From: a bacterium
GTDB lineage: Bacteria > Hydrothermota > UBA3073 > JACQXS01
DNA: 52,083 bases
Reading direction: 5' to 3'
Assembly (NCBI GenBank): GCA_030592575.1
Contig: JAUVIV010000004.1
Coordinates: forward strand, 1 to 52,083
Shown piece after piece: positions 1-8,644 of the stretch. The number at the start of each line of letters is the position of its first letter. Positions within the stretch are counted from its first letter, which is position 1. The translations under genes and the position numbers were made by a program. Under the pieces are notes generated by a model. The model was not told the origin of the DNA, ran no database searches, and saw only the letters and a program-made list of their open reading frames with translations.

Positions 1-130
1 AAAAAGAAATCATAGAGATTGAAGATTGGCTTAATAATAGACCAAGGAAGTGCTTGAATTATCAAACACCATTGGAAGTCTTGGAAAAAGAAAGGAGCGT
101 TGCACTTGCTGGTTGAATTCAGTCAATTGT
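1..130 (+). mobile_element. Right end of an IS30-like insertion sequence (partial)
   Basis: The window opens inside an insertion sequence. Its transposase tail stops at 116, and the segment around 97-130 resembles the terminal region that follows IS30-family transposases. The other end lies outside the window, so the inverted repeat and the target duplication cannot be verified and the boundary is approximate. Confidence 0.55.
3..116 (+). CDS. IS30-family transposase, C-terminal 37 residues (partial)
   Basis: The frame is open from base 3 to a TGA at 114-116. It contains the stretch LNNRPRKCLNYQTPLEVL, which closely matches the conserved end of the IS30-family integrase core, where the NxRPRK and TP motifs follow the catalytic glutamate. 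The rest of the gene, including the DDE residues, is off the window. It is unrelated in function to the polysaccharide genes that follow on the other strand. Confidence 0.8.
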   Translation, partial: KEIIEIEDWLNNRPRKCLNYQTPLEVLEKERSVALAG

Positions 131-142
131 ATTTTTCCGAAA

Positions 143-1288
143 CTACTTTTTTAAATCAAGTGTTTTGTCAACATCGGAATTGTCTTTAATTATTTTCTTA
201 TAGATATTCATCATTTTCTTAAGACATATATCCCATGAGTAATTTTTAATGATAAATTCCCTTGCATTGGTAGATAAGACATTATGAAGTTCGGAATTTA
301 GCACTATTTTTTCTATTGCCTTTGCAGTTTCTTCCGGATTTCTGCAAGGAACTATAAATCCTGTTTTTTTATTTTCAACAACCTCTGGAAGTCCTCCTAT
401 ATCTGATACAATCACAGGGATGCCACAAGCTTCAGCTTCAAGCACGGCAACCCCGAAAGACTCACTCTCGGAAATGGAAACGGAAACAGAGAATGTATTG
501 AAATATTTTGGAACTTCATCGTGAGGAATATTTCCTAATAATTTTACTTTATTTATAATGTTTAATGATTTAGATAAGCGTTGCAGTTGCTTTTTCAATG
601 AACCTCCTCCGACTATATGAAGTTCTAACGGTAAATCAGGGTATTTATCCACTAATATTTTGAAAGCTTTTATAAGATATTTTATTCCATACTTGGGTTC
701 CAATGTTTTAATCGTACCGATTATGATTTTATCTTTTGTCCTTAATTCAGGCATTGGTTTGAATTTATTACAATCCACGCCAAAGGGGGTTACGATAACT
801 CCTTTATTTGTATATTTTTGAGTTTCTAGTTTCATAATGTTGCTTGTAGATAAAATAGTATCTGCTTTTTTAAAAACATATTGAATTAATTTCCTGCACA
901 TAAAGCTCTTATTTGGAAAATCAAAAATATCACTTCCCCATACCGAAACAATATAAGGATGAAAATTCAAAAAACTTCCAACTAATCCATAACTTGAGAT
1001 ATAATGAGCGTGTATGATATCAGGCTGCAACTTTTTTACCATTGTTTTTAGCTTAGGAAGGGCTTTTGGGTACATCCATGCTTTTTTAACATCACTGAAA
1101 TACCTAACATCGTCAGCAACATTCAAAGAATAAATTTTGATATTTGAAGCTAAGTAGCCAGAGTCGGAATTATAATTTCGATAAGAAAACACATAGATAT
1201 TATAATATTTACTCAAGGAGTTTACCCACTTAAGTGTATGAGAGCTATTAATCTCAGCAAGGATAAATATTACTTTTTTCCCCTTCAC
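143..1288 (-). CDS. Glycosyltransferase family 4 (GT4)
   Basis: This is a cytoplasmic or membrane-associated retaining glycosyltransferase, likely adding a sugar from a nucleotide donor to a lipid-linked oligosaccharide. The 381 residues fit the family length. The C-terminal half carries the GT-B signature: a GTIKTLEPKYGI strand-turn, then an ESESFGVAVLEAEACGIPV segment with the E-x7-E donor-binding pair, and a GGLPEVV loop. The start is GTG at 1288, overlapping the TAG stop of the upstream gene by one base, so translation is probably coupled. It is the last gene of a minus-strand polysaccharide operon. Sugar specificity cannot be read from the sequence. Confidence 0.85.
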   Translation of the reverse strand: MKGKKVIFILAEINSSHTLKWVNSLSKYYNIYVFSYRNYNSDSGYLASNIKIYSLNVADDVRYFSDVKKAWMYPKALPKLKTMVKKLQPDIIHAHYISSYGLVGSFLNFHPYIVSVWGSDIFDFPNKSFMCRKLIQYVFKKADTILSTSNIMKLETQKYTNKGVIVTPFGVDCNKFKPMPELRTKDKIIIGTIKTLEPKYGIKYLIKAFKILVDKYPDLPLELHIVGGGSLKKQLQRLSKSLNIINKVKLLGNIPHDEVPKYFNTFSVSVSISESESFGVAVLEAEACGIPVIVSDIGGLPEVVENKKTGFIVPCRNPEETAKAIEKIVLNSELHNVLSTNAREFIIKNYSWDICLKKMMNIYKKIIKDNSDVDKTLDLKK

Positions 1289-2412
1289 TATGATAGTGCC
1301 TTTTCAATAATATTATGTACAATCGTTGATTGTTTTTTTCTGGAATATTTCTCACATAAATTTGGCATTTTCTCTTTTGTATTACCGTCGAGAGCTTTCA
1401 TTAAAGAAGTATAATAAGGATAGTTATGTTGATTTAATACCCATATTAAATCAGATTTGTCGTTGCTATTATAAATGATTATATTTTTTTTCAAAGCAAT
1501 ATAATCAAAGATTTTAGTAGTTTCTTCCGTAGCATTACCGGAAGCAAATATTATACAAATATCTGCTTTATCAATATGACACAACGTATCATAATAAGAT
1601 AATTCTCCTAAGTTTATATAATTATATCTATATTTTTTGAATAAATCTTCCAATAACCGAGACTTAGTACCAACATGAACAAACTTAATAGATTTTTCTT
1701 GCGAAACTTTTATAAAATCTTCAACGAAAAGCTCTACAGCTTTTTCTCTATAAGAAGTTATTTTTCCAGGATAAAGAATCACAAGCTCTTTTTTGTTTTT
1801 GTATAATTCCATAAATTTAAAGTGATTTTGTTTCTTTAATATTTCAGCATCTTCTTCGTCAAATCCATTCGGGACAACAAAAAACTTCTTGGAATATTTT
1901 TTGTAATGATTTTTATAAAGCTCGTGATTATACTGTCCAACGAACAGAGCAAGGTTGCAGTATTTTATTGCAATTTTTTCAATATGTTTTCTAATTGATT
2001 GTTTTATAACTTTCTCTACAGTATTTTCTATAGAATAAGGATTCAAATAGAACGGGTCCCTGAAATCTAATATAATTTTTTTGTTAACCCATTTTAAAGG
2101 AAGAACTAAAGTAAATAAAAAAAAGGGTCCCCCAGAAATGATAATTACACTTACATTCTTCTTAATGATATTGAAAAATATCTTATATAAAAAAACCACG
2201 CTATTTCTGGAAGATATATGTTTAATATATATTTGGGATAAACCCGTTTCTTCTAAATCACAAGTAGCATTATTTATTTCTCTTGTAAACACACTAATAT
2301 CATAATTGAAAAGTTTCTTTAAATACTTACTAAGTTTAGACATCCTAAAAGCTCCTACTTTAGAACTTGGGAAGAATTCATAAGTTACTATTCCTAATTT
2401 TATTTTTTCCAT
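1288..2412 (-). CDS. Glycosyltransferase (GT-B fold, GT4-like)
   Basis: This 374-residue protein begins with a typical GT-B N-terminal strand and loop (YEFFPSSKVGAFRMSKL). Further on it has a donor-domain beta strand (ELVILYPGKITSYREKA) and an ADICIIFASGNATEETTK segment in the place of the E-x7-E region, with the glutamates less well conserved than in the gene after it. It probably transfers a sugar during assembly of the same surface polysaccharide. It sits tightly between the polymerase-like gene (2-base gap) and the other glycosyltransferase (1-base overlap). The family is clear, the substrate is unknown. Confidence 0.7.
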   Translation of the reverse strand: MEKIKLGIVTYEFFPSSKVGAFRMSKLSKYLKKLFNYDISVFTREINNATCDLEETGLSQIYIKHISSRNSVVFLYKIFFNIIKKNVSVIIISGGPFFLFTLVLPLKWVNKKIILDFRDPFYLNPYSIENTVEKVIKQSIRKHIEKIAIKYCNLALFVGQYNHELYKNHYKKYSKKFFVVPNGFDEEDAEILKKQNHFKFMELYKNKKELVILYPGKITSYREKAVELFVEDFIKVSQEKSIKFVHVGTKSRLLEDLFKKYRYNYINLGELSYYDTLCHIDKADICIIFASGNATEETTKIFDYIALKKNIIIYNSNDKSDLIWVLNQHNYPYYTSLMKALDGNTKEKMPNLCEKYSRKKQSTIVHNIIEKALS

Positions 2413-2414
2413 AT

Positions 2415-3725
2415 TTAATTTTTATGCATAAACATTCGGTGTTCTATTAGAACAACAACTTCTAAAGCAATATAAATTGCTAACAGTATAACAAAAGTAG
2501 GTTGGTATATAGTATATACAAAGCCGGCAAGAAATATATAACAAAAGAAAGCACCAAAAACAGAATAAAAAGCTACGGAAAGTCTATTTTTAGGCAGCAT
2601 ACATGTAAAAAACAATGAGTAAAAAGCAATTAGCAAAGGTATAATAAGAAGAAAAATTGCTCCATATTTTCCGAAGGTAGCATACATTTCTCCCAGAAAA
2701 AATGAGTTTATCCGACCACCAGTGCCTTCTATTATACTTTGAGGGCAATATATTTCCTTCAGTATCCTACCAGCCTCCTGATATTTAACATTAAAAATTC
2801 CAGATAGGAGATGCGAAAAACTAGCTCCTTTTAGGAAATCTATAGTTCTTCCAAAATTATATCGCATTAAGTATGACCCCACTATTTGTCCCAAAAAACT
2901 TCGATAAAATATTGCTTTAAAAATATGTTGAATATCTCTGGTCATAAAAAGATAATACGTAGTAAACATTAAGACAAAAACTAAACTCGCTCCTCTTAAA
3001 AATTTAATAAAACTTAAAACGGGTTTCTTTACCAGCAAATAACAAAATATAAGTGGAAGTAAATTCATAAAAACCAAAACTTTTGCTAATTTGAAAAAAG
3101 AAAGCGTACATATAGTGAATAGATGAATAAAGAAAAATGGTTTCTTAGTCCGATTTATTAAATAGGAAGAGAAATAATAAACTCCTAAAAATAGATTAAA
3201 AATTTCCAGTGAATTCCATAGTAACCCATGGCTTCTATTGGCAATAACACTCGTTCGGATAAAAGACAGTGTAGTTATATCTTCATTTAAAATATAGCGT
3301 AAAGTTTGTAAAGGATTAAGAGTTGAAATGTCAAACAAGATAAGTATTGTAACAGATATTGAAATAAGATCCACAAGAAGAGATCTATTAACGGAAACGG
3401 GCTTTGTATAATAAGAATTAAAAATATTCTTAAATTTAAATAATTTGTACATAATCAAGAAGAGTATCTCTATTAATAATATTTTTGATAGGAAAATTGC
3501 CGAGCATTTTATTTGAAATATTCGAGGAAGCTTATTTAATAGATAATGGTTGGGTGGAAATGTTAAAATATACAGATACCCTGAGAATGGCAGTAGGAAA
3601 ATGATAATCAAAATCCCGAATAGGTTAAGATTTTGATTTATCTTTAACATACCTAATTTATATCCTACTAGTAAAATAGTTAGCTCTGCGAGAAGAAAAC
3701 AAATTGGGATGCCAAAGTTAATCAT
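2415..3725 (-). CDS. Wzy-like polysaccharide polymerase (multi-pass membrane protein)
   Basis: The 436-residue protein is almost entirely hydrophobic with about ten to twelve predicted membrane segments and one larger extracytoplasmic loop in the second half (around the RYNFGRTIDFLKGASF and GRINSFFLGEMYATFG stretches). This is the usual shape of O-antigen or capsule repeat-unit polymerases, which are very divergent in sequence. Position supports the role: it lies between a Wzx-like flippase (1-base overlap) and glycosyltransferases in one operon. The assignment is by topology and context, not by a diagnostic motif. An O-antigen ligase is the main alternative. Confidence 0.6.
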   Translation of the reverse strand: MINFGIPICFLLAELTILLVGYKLGMLKINQNLNLFGILIIIFLLPFSGYLYILTFPPNHYLLNKLPRIFQIKCSAIFLSKILLIEILFLIMYKLFKFKNIFNSYYTKPVSVNRSLLVDLISISVTILILFDISTLNPLQTLRYILNEDITTLSFIRTSVIANRSHGLLWNSLEIFNLFLGVYYFSSYLINRTKKPFFFIHLFTICTLSFFKLAKVLVFMNLLPLIFCYLLVKKPVLSFIKFLRGASLVFVLMFTTYYLFMTRDIQHIFKAIFYRSFLGQIVGSYLMRYNFGRTIDFLKGASFSHLLSGIFNVKYQEAGRILKEIYCPQSIIEGTGGRINSFFLGEMYATFGKYGAIFLLIIPLLIAFYSLFFTCMLPKNRLSVAFYSVFGAFFCYIFLAGFVYTIYQPTFVILLAIYIALEVVVLIEHRMFMHKN

Positions 3726-5020
3726 TAAATAGTATTATTAATATAAGCCTTCTTCGAAATATGTAAAAAATAAAATAATAAAAAGATACTAAATATCGTA
3801 CTAATTGATGAAAATAATACTATAGAAACAAATGAATTATTAAATATATAAAAACCTAACATTATAGATACAACTCTGAATAAGAATAAAAATACTTCAT
3901 AAATCAAGTATTCTTTTTGTTTTCCTAAAATTTCAACAACGAATGTAACAGGAGAATTTAAAAACATTACAAATAACCAGGGAGTTAATATTTGTGTGTA
4001 AATTCCAGCCTGTTTCCATTCACTGCCAAATATAATTGCAAATAAAGTAGGTGCGAGAACAATAAGTAAAGTAAATGGGATAATACCTATTTTTGCTAAT
4101 TTAATATAAACATTTTTTACTAAATTATATAAATCTCCTTGTTCATTATAAGTTCTACTTGCTTTCTCATAAAAAACCTGAGCAACTGAACGTCCAAGTA
4201 ATCCCATCGGTGCAGCCACAATTCTGTGTCCAAATGAGTAAAATCCTGTTATTGTAGCAGAGAAGAAAGATGTTAATAAAAATATGGGCATTTGATTGGA
4301 TGCTGTATTTAAAAGTGCCTTAAGTGTAGAATATTTCGGGAAATTTTTGTATATCCTTGCATTTTTTTTAATTTTCTCTTTAGAGATGAATCTTCTTTTG
4401 CTCTTATCATTTTTCCAAGTTTTCCATCCTAAAACTGAAGTAGCTGAAGCTTGACCTACTAAAGCACCTGTTATTAATCCTGTACTTCCAAAATTCAAAA
4501 ATCCTAATGGGGTATTTATTGTTGCTCTTGCAGTTGATTGACTTACTTCTGAAATAGCTACTTTTTTGAACTGTTTTTTTCTCGTAGCCCAATATTTGAG
4601 AGATTGATATATTCCTGCTAATAAAACGAACAAAGGAACAAAGTATAACCACTTTGATATTTCTTGATTACCCAATAATTTTGTAATTTGATTATTAAAA
4701 ATAAAAACTGTTGATAAAATTAAAAAACTTATTCCAAAGGCTATTAAAATTGATAAAGCTACAACATTTATACTATCTTCATCTTTTTCAGGCAACATTA
4801 TTGCTAATTCATATCTACCTGTAGCTATCGTTGATAATATGCCGGTTATTGATGTAAATAGAGCGAATATACCGAAATTTTCAGGGGAGTAAATTCTGGT
4901 CAAAATAGGCGAAATTGCAATAGGTATTGCCTGAGCAATGGTTGTTCCGGTCATCAATACTAATGTATTAAAAACAAATCCGCCTTTTTCAGGTAATTTA
5001 GATTTAAGCTTATTTATCAC
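3725..5020 (-). CDS. Wzx-like polysaccharide flippase (MOP/PST superfamily)
   Basis: The protein has 431 residues and about twelve membrane segments. Near the N-terminus it has the family pattern MTGTTIAQAIPIAISPILTR followed by YSPENFGIFALF and a GRYELAIMLPE segment, all typical of oligosaccharide exporters of the polysaccharide transport family. It should move undecaprenyl-linked repeat units across the inner membrane for the neighbouring polymerase. The stop overlaps the start of the polymerase gene by one base (TAATG), indicating coupled translation. A 61-base gap separates it from the aminotransferase gene upstream. Confidence 0.85.
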   Translation of the reverse strand: MINKLKSKLPEKGGFVFNTLVLMTGTTIAQAIPIAISPILTRIYSPENFGIFALFTSITGILSTIATGRYELAIMLPEKDEDSINVVALSILIAFGISFLILSTVFIFNNQITKLLGNQEISKWLYFVPLFVLLAGIYQSLKYWATRKKQFKKVAISEVSQSTARATINTPLGFLNFGSTGLITGALVGQASATSVLGWKTWKNDKSKRRFISKEKIKKNARIYKNFPKYSTLKALLNTASNQMPIFLLTSFFSATITGFYSFGHRIVAAPMGLLGRSVAQVFYEKASRTYNEQGDLYNLVKNVYIKLAKIGIIPFTLLIVLAPTLFAIIFGSEWKQAGIYTQILTPWLFVMFLNSPVTFVVEILGKQKEYLIYEVFLFLFRVVSIMLGFYIFNNSFVSIVLFSSISTIFSIFLLFYFLHISKKAYINNTI

Positions 5021-5081
5021 GACATTGCTTATTATTTTTCGACTTTAAAGCTACGTATATTTATAAAGCAAATTAGCTTAT

Positions 5082-6224
5082 CTATATTAGAGCTTTCTTT
5101 ATTTCTCGTACGATTATTTCAAGGTCTTCTTCTTTCAAAAGTGGTTCCATTGGCAAACTCAAAACCTCAGTAGTGGCTTTTTCTGATTCCGTTAAATTAT
5201 TAGCTACCTTTGCTCGTTTTCCAAATACTTCCATTTTATGAAGTGGTACAGGATAATATATCATTGTGCTTATGCCCTCATTCTTTAAATGTCCTTGAAC
5301 TTTCTCTCTTTTGCCATCTAATACTCTAATCGTGTATTGATGATAGACATGCGTTGCATCCTGTAGAGCTTCTCCCAATGCAATACTATTCATATTTTTA
5401 AGACCTTCGTTATAAAATTGTGCTATCTTTCGTCTTTTCTCATTAAATTCATTTGCATGCTTAAATTTTGCCAAAAGTATAGCTGCTTGAAGAGTATCAA
5501 GCCTTGCATTATAACCTATATGCTCAACATTGTATTTATTTTTCCCGCCATGTTTTATAATCATTCTCGCAAGTTCTTCTATCTTATCATCATTTGTTGC
5601 AAGCATACCTCCATCTCCAAATCCGCCAAGATTTTTAGATGGGAAAAAACTGAATGCTCCGGTATCGCCAATAGAACCAAGCTTTTTGCTATTCCACATT
5701 CCCCCAAAAGCTTGAGCTACATCCTCAATAACAAATAGATTGTATTCTTTGGCTATTTTCATTATCTCGTCCATATTACAAGCTTGCCCATATAGATGAA
5801 CAGGTATTATACCCACTACTTTGTCGGAAGACTTTAAGTATTCCCTCAACTTGGTAGTATCCATATTATATGTTCCGGCATTAATATCAACAAACACAGG
5901 AGTTGCACCAGATCTCAAAATAGCATCTCCGGTAGCGGTGAAAGTAAAAGAAGTTGTAATAATTTCGTTAGTTTTTTCGAAATACTCCTGTCCTTTCAAT
6001 TTCATTGCTAATGCTCTCAAAGAAAGGATAAGAGCTTCCGTGCCGGAAGAAGTTCCCACGCAGTGCTTTACTCCAATGTGTTCTGCGATCTTATCCTCAA
6101 GCTCCTTTACCTCAGGACCAAGTATCCATTGTTGATGCTCAAGACATCCCTTAATGGCGGTATCAATATCTTCTTTCATATACTCATATTCAAGTTTCAA
6201 ATCAAGCATAGGTATTTGTTTCAT
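5082..6224 (-). CDS. DegT/DnrJ/EryC1/StrS sugar aminotransferase
   Basis: This is a PLP-dependent aminotransferase acting on nucleotide-linked keto sugars, which supplies amino sugars for surface polysaccharide. The 380 residues match the family. Visible hallmarks are GTSSGTEALILSL (phosphate-binding turn), ITTSFTFTATGDAILRSGA, the PLP ring-contacting DVAQAFGG, and FFPSKNLGGFGDGG with the Schiff-base lysine. A strong ribosome site (GGGAGGAG) lies just upstream of the ATG at 6224. It is the first polysaccharide gene after the MarR-like regulator and probably starts the operon. Product sugar (for example 3- or 4-amino) is undetermined. Confidence 0.9.
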   Translation of the reverse strand: MKQIPMLDLKLEYEYMKEDIDTAIKGCLEHQQWILGPEVKELEDKIAEHIGVKHCVGTSSGTEALILSLRALAMKLKGQEYFEKTNEIITTSFTFTATGDAILRSGATPVFVDINAGTYNMDTTKLREYLKSSDKVVGIIPVHLYGQACNMDEIMKIAKEYNLFVIEDVAQAFGGMWNSKKLGSIGDTGAFSFFPSKNLGGFGDGGMLATNDDKIEELARMIIKHGGKNKYNVEHIGYNARLDTLQAAILLAKFKHANEFNEKRRKIAQFYNEGLKNMNSIALGEALQDATHVYHQYTIRVLDGKREKVQGHLKNEGISTMIYYPVPLHKMEVFGKRAKVANNLTESEKATTEVLSLPMEPLLKEEDLEIIVREIKKALI

Positions 6225-6262
6225 TTCTCCTCCCTATAAGTTAATTGATTCATATAAAAAAT

Positions 6263-6721
6263 TTATAATCGGGTTACTTGTTTGACGATACTTGTTATTA
6301 TATCTATCTTATCATTTGCTCTATTAACAATATTTCCTAATATTTTTTGTTCCTCTTTGCCAATAAAACCAAATCCTTGTTTCAGCAAAAGTTTTATCCT
6401 ATTCCTAATATCCTCAAATTCCTGATTCCCTTTTTCGGTAATCCTATCTATAGACTCACGGGCTGAACTCGAACTCCTGTAAGTATCAACAAGTCCTCTG
6501 CCCAAAAGGTCACGAACTCGTTTTGAAATTATTCTCGGGTCAATATCCAGATTTTTAATCAGCTCTTTACGTTCTAATTCGCCACCTTTTATCCTTAGAA
6601 TATGAAGCACCGCAATCTCATCGGGATGACAATCCTTAAAAACTTGTCTAAATAAAGGATAAATCCTTGCTCCCAATATTACTATCTGTTCCGACAAATC
6701 TCCAGTGTCTTTTTCGTTCAT
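6263..6721 (-). CDS. MarR-like winged-helix transcriptional regulator
   Basis: This 152-residue protein has the layout of MarR regulators: an N-terminal dimer helix, a winged helix (RKELIKNLDIDPRIISKRVRDLLGRG with the recognition helix, then a basic wing at YRSSSSARESIDRITEKG) and a C-terminal helical dimer arm. It is divergent from the plus-strand porin gene, and tandem palindromes lie between them at 6746-6776, so it may control the porin, itself and perhaps the polysaccharide genes downstream. No ligand can be inferred. Assignment rests on pattern and size, as family sequence identity is low. Confidence 0.65.
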   Translation of the reverse strand: MNEKDTGDLSEQIVILGARIYPLFRQVFKDCHPDEIAVLHILRIKGGELERKELIKNLDIDPRIISKRVRDLLGRGLVDTYRSSSSARESIDRITEKGNQEFEDIRNRIKLLLKQGFGFIGKEEQKILGNIVNRANDKIDIITSIVKQVTRL

Positions 6722-6745
6722 CGTTTATATTAATACATTATTTTA

Positions 6746-6776
6746 TTGAGAAAGTCTCAAGTTGAGAATATCTCGA
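6746..6776. promoter_or_regulatory. Two tandem palindromes, candidate operator of the MarR-like regulator
   Basis: TTGAGA-AAG-TCTCAA (6746-6760, perfect 6-base arms) is followed after one base by TTGAGA-ATA-TCTCGA (6762-6776, nearly perfect). Both have the same arms and the same 3-base centre length. They lie 25 bases beyond the start codon of the MarR-like gene and 162 bases before the porin start. A third small palindrome, TGACA-A-TGTCA, follows at about 6781-6791. Confidence 0.55.
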
Positions 6777-6937
6777 AATCTGACAATGTCAAGAAAAACT
6801 TTTATCTATTGTTTTTTGCCGTTTTGAAAATTTTCTTGACATTGTCTTGCTCGTGTATTAGGAAATGTGAAATGCTTATTGATTGTTTGATGGGGTTTAT
6901 TGATAACTTTTTTTTGTGTTTGGGAATAGGGGGTAAT

Positions 6938-7912
6938 ATGGTAAGAAATATTTTTGCTTTGTTTGTGGGATTTGTAGCGATTTTTGGTGCTGTTTTTTGT
7001 CCTTCAAATGCAATGGCGAATAAGTATCCTGATGTTAAGGTGGGTGGTCTTATTGCCGGTCAATATGTGTATGACCAGACAGAAGATAAATTACCCAGCA
7101 ATGAATTGAAATTCAACTATGCAAGAATACAAGTCGGTGGCAAGTTAAATGATAATTTGGGTGGGCTTGTTCAATTTAAGGCAAAGTCAGGAAGCCCAGC
7201 TATTTCAGTTGCTTACATCAATCTTGATTATTTTCCAAATACAAATGTAAGAATAGGTCGTATAAAATCACCGTTTGGATTGGAAATACTTGAGCATCCT
7301 TTCAAGAATCCTATTATTAGTTTCTCTGATGTGTCAAAAGATATATGGCCTGGTTGTGATATGGGGGTTAAAGTAACATATAAACATAAGTATGCAACGG
7401 GTATAATTGCATACCAAAATGGAAATAAAGTAGCTCTTGTTGATGATAATGATGCTAAAGATATTTGTGGAAGGTTGGTTGTTGCACCTGTAAAAGGTTT
7501 TGATGTAGGTGGTTCTTACTATATGGGCAAATCAGGTACCTATCATCTTGCTACAAACAGATATGGCGTAGAAGCTAATTATAAAGCCGGACCTTTGTGG
7601 TTACGAGGAGAATTTCTTAATGCTAAAAGTGCCAAGAATGAGCCGATTATAGATACTGTAAGAAGCGTAGGATATTATGCACTTGCTACGTATAAGTTAT
7701 TGTCTCAGGTTGAAGCGATTGCGAGATATAGTGTTTATGATCTAAATACTGATACTGATGATAACGAGAAAACCAATATTACTATTGGTCTAAATTACTA
7801 TCTTATTTCCGATACATGGAATCGAATTTCACTAAACTACGAAATTAGAAATGATAAAGCCGATGAAAAGATTGGGAATTTATTGACTCTTCAAGTCCAA
7901 ATTTTGTTGTAA
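6938..7912 (+). CDS. Outer-membrane beta-barrel porin (OprO/OprP-like)
   Basis: I place the start at the ATG at 6938, preceded by a GGGGG ribosome site and beginning a clear signal peptide (MVRNIFALFVGFVAIF, ending near SNAMA), rather than at an earlier in-frame ATG. The mature part of about 300 residues shows alternating beta strands, PNTNVRIGRIKSPFGLE with the typical porin G-R-x-K-x-PFG pattern, and ends in a hydrophobic strand. It likely forms a trimeric diffusion channel. The second porin of this window, at 35969, has the same layout. Possible control comes from the palindromes at 6746. Substrate is unknown. Confidence 0.75.
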   Translation: MVRNIFALFVGFVAIFGAVFCPSNAMANKYPDVKVGGLIAGQYVYDQTEDKLPSNELKFNYARIQVGGKLNDNLGGLVQFKAKSGSPAISVAYINLDYFPNTNVRIGRIKSPFGLEILEHPFKNPIISFSDVSKDIWPGCDMGVKVTYKHKYATGIIAYQNGNKVALVDDNDAKDICGRLVVAPVKGFDVGGSYYMGKSGTYHLATNRYGVEANYKAGPLWLRGEFLNAKSAKNEPIIDTVRSVGYYALATYKLLSQVEAIARYSVYDLNTDTDDNEKTNITIGLNYYLISDTWNRISLNYEIRNDKADEKIGNLLTLQVQILL

Positions 7913-7955
7913 TTAATTCATTTTGAATTGATAGGATTTCCGTATTTTAACAACA

Positions 7956-8342
7956 ATGGAATACAGCAAAAAAGTAATAGAGCATTTTAGAAGCCCGAAG
8001 AATGTTGGGGTTATTAAGAATCCTGACGGAGTTGGAAAGGTGAGTTCTCCTGTTTGTGGTGATGTAATGGAGCTTTATATAAAGGTAGAAAACGATAAGA
8101 TAATAGATGTTAAATTTCAAACTTTTGGATGTGCGGCTGCGGTAGCTTCCTCGTCAATGCTTGCGGATATGATAAAGGGGAAAGATATAAAAGAAGCCTT
8201 GAAAATAACTAATCAAAGGATAGTGGATGCTTTGGGTGGTTTGCCTGAGGAAAAGATTCATTGTTCACTTTTAGCAGAAGACGGTGTAAAATTAGCAATC
8301 CAAGACTATCTTAATAAAAAAAAAGTTAGCCAAACAGAATAA
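7956..8342 (+). CDS. iscU: IscU/NifU-like iron-sulfur cluster scaffold
   Basis: The 128-residue protein is a U-type scaffold on which Fe-S clusters are built from sulfur delivered by a cysteine desulfurase. The three cluster-binding cysteines are present: VCGD with its aspartate near residue 35, FGCAAAVASSSM near 60 and HCSLLAEDGVK near 103. The start at 7956 gives the canonical N-terminus MEYSKKVIEHFRSPKN. No cysteine desulfurase or HscA/HscB gene is next to it, so it is a stand-alone gene here. The many Fe-S enzymes of the 26-45 kb region would be natural clients. A weak hairpin follows the gene. Confidence 0.9.
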   Translation: MEYSKKVIEHFRSPKNVGVIKNPDGVGKVSSPVCGDVMELYIKVENDKIIDVKFQTFGCAAAVASSSMLADMIKGKDIKEALKITNQRIVDALGGLPEEKIHCSLLAEDGVKLAIQDYLNKKKVSQTE

Positions 8343-8352
8343 ATAAACTCGT

Positions 8353-8379
8353 AAAGTGTGTTGAATATAGGCACGCTTT
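8353..8379 (+). terminator. Weak stem-loop after iscU
   Basis: AAAGTGTG and CACGCTTT pair over 8 bases with one G-T wobble and an 11-base loop, just after the stop of the IscU-like gene. There is only a short pyrimidine stretch and no real T-run, so rho-independent termination is doubtful. Confidence 0.3.
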
Positions 8380-8514
8380 CCTTCTAATTCTATCTTTACA
8401 TGCAAACATTATATTAGGTAGCAATAAGTTATTTCGTGTATACATTTGACATTACTCCAAGAGTTCGTGTAGTTTTTCCTGCTATTCAAAAAGGTATATA
8501 GAAACTTCTATTTG

Positions 8515-8543
8515 TTGACAAATCTATATAGAGTAGTTATCTA
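8515..8543 (+). promoter_or_regulatory. Candidate sigma-70-type promoter
   Basis: TTGACA (8515-8520), a 17-base spacer and TATCTA (8538-8543) precede the aminotransferase gene by about 100 bases. The -35 is perfect and the -10 matches four of six positions. Confidence 0.4.
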
Positions 8544-8644
8544 CAATCAAAAAAGAAACAAAAAACCTTGACAATAATTTTTAACAAAGTAATCTTTTTT
8601 ACGAAAGAAGTGTATATGTTACAATAATTTGATAGGAGGTAAAA

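Larger units (their letters stand above)
8343..8644 (+). other. Intergenic stretch of 302 bases
   Basis: No reading frame with a ribosome site is visible here. It holds a weak hairpin at its left end and three copies of TTGACA (8446, 8515, 8568) on the plus strand, of which the middle one has the best partner -10 hexamer. It ends with the strong ribosome site of the aminotransferase gene. Confidence 0.5.

Noticed and set aside
6746-6937. Longer N-terminus for the porin beginning at 6746
   Set aside because: The added residues cover the tandem palindromes and are unlike any signal peptide, while the ATG at 6938 has a ribosome site and a clear signal sequence.
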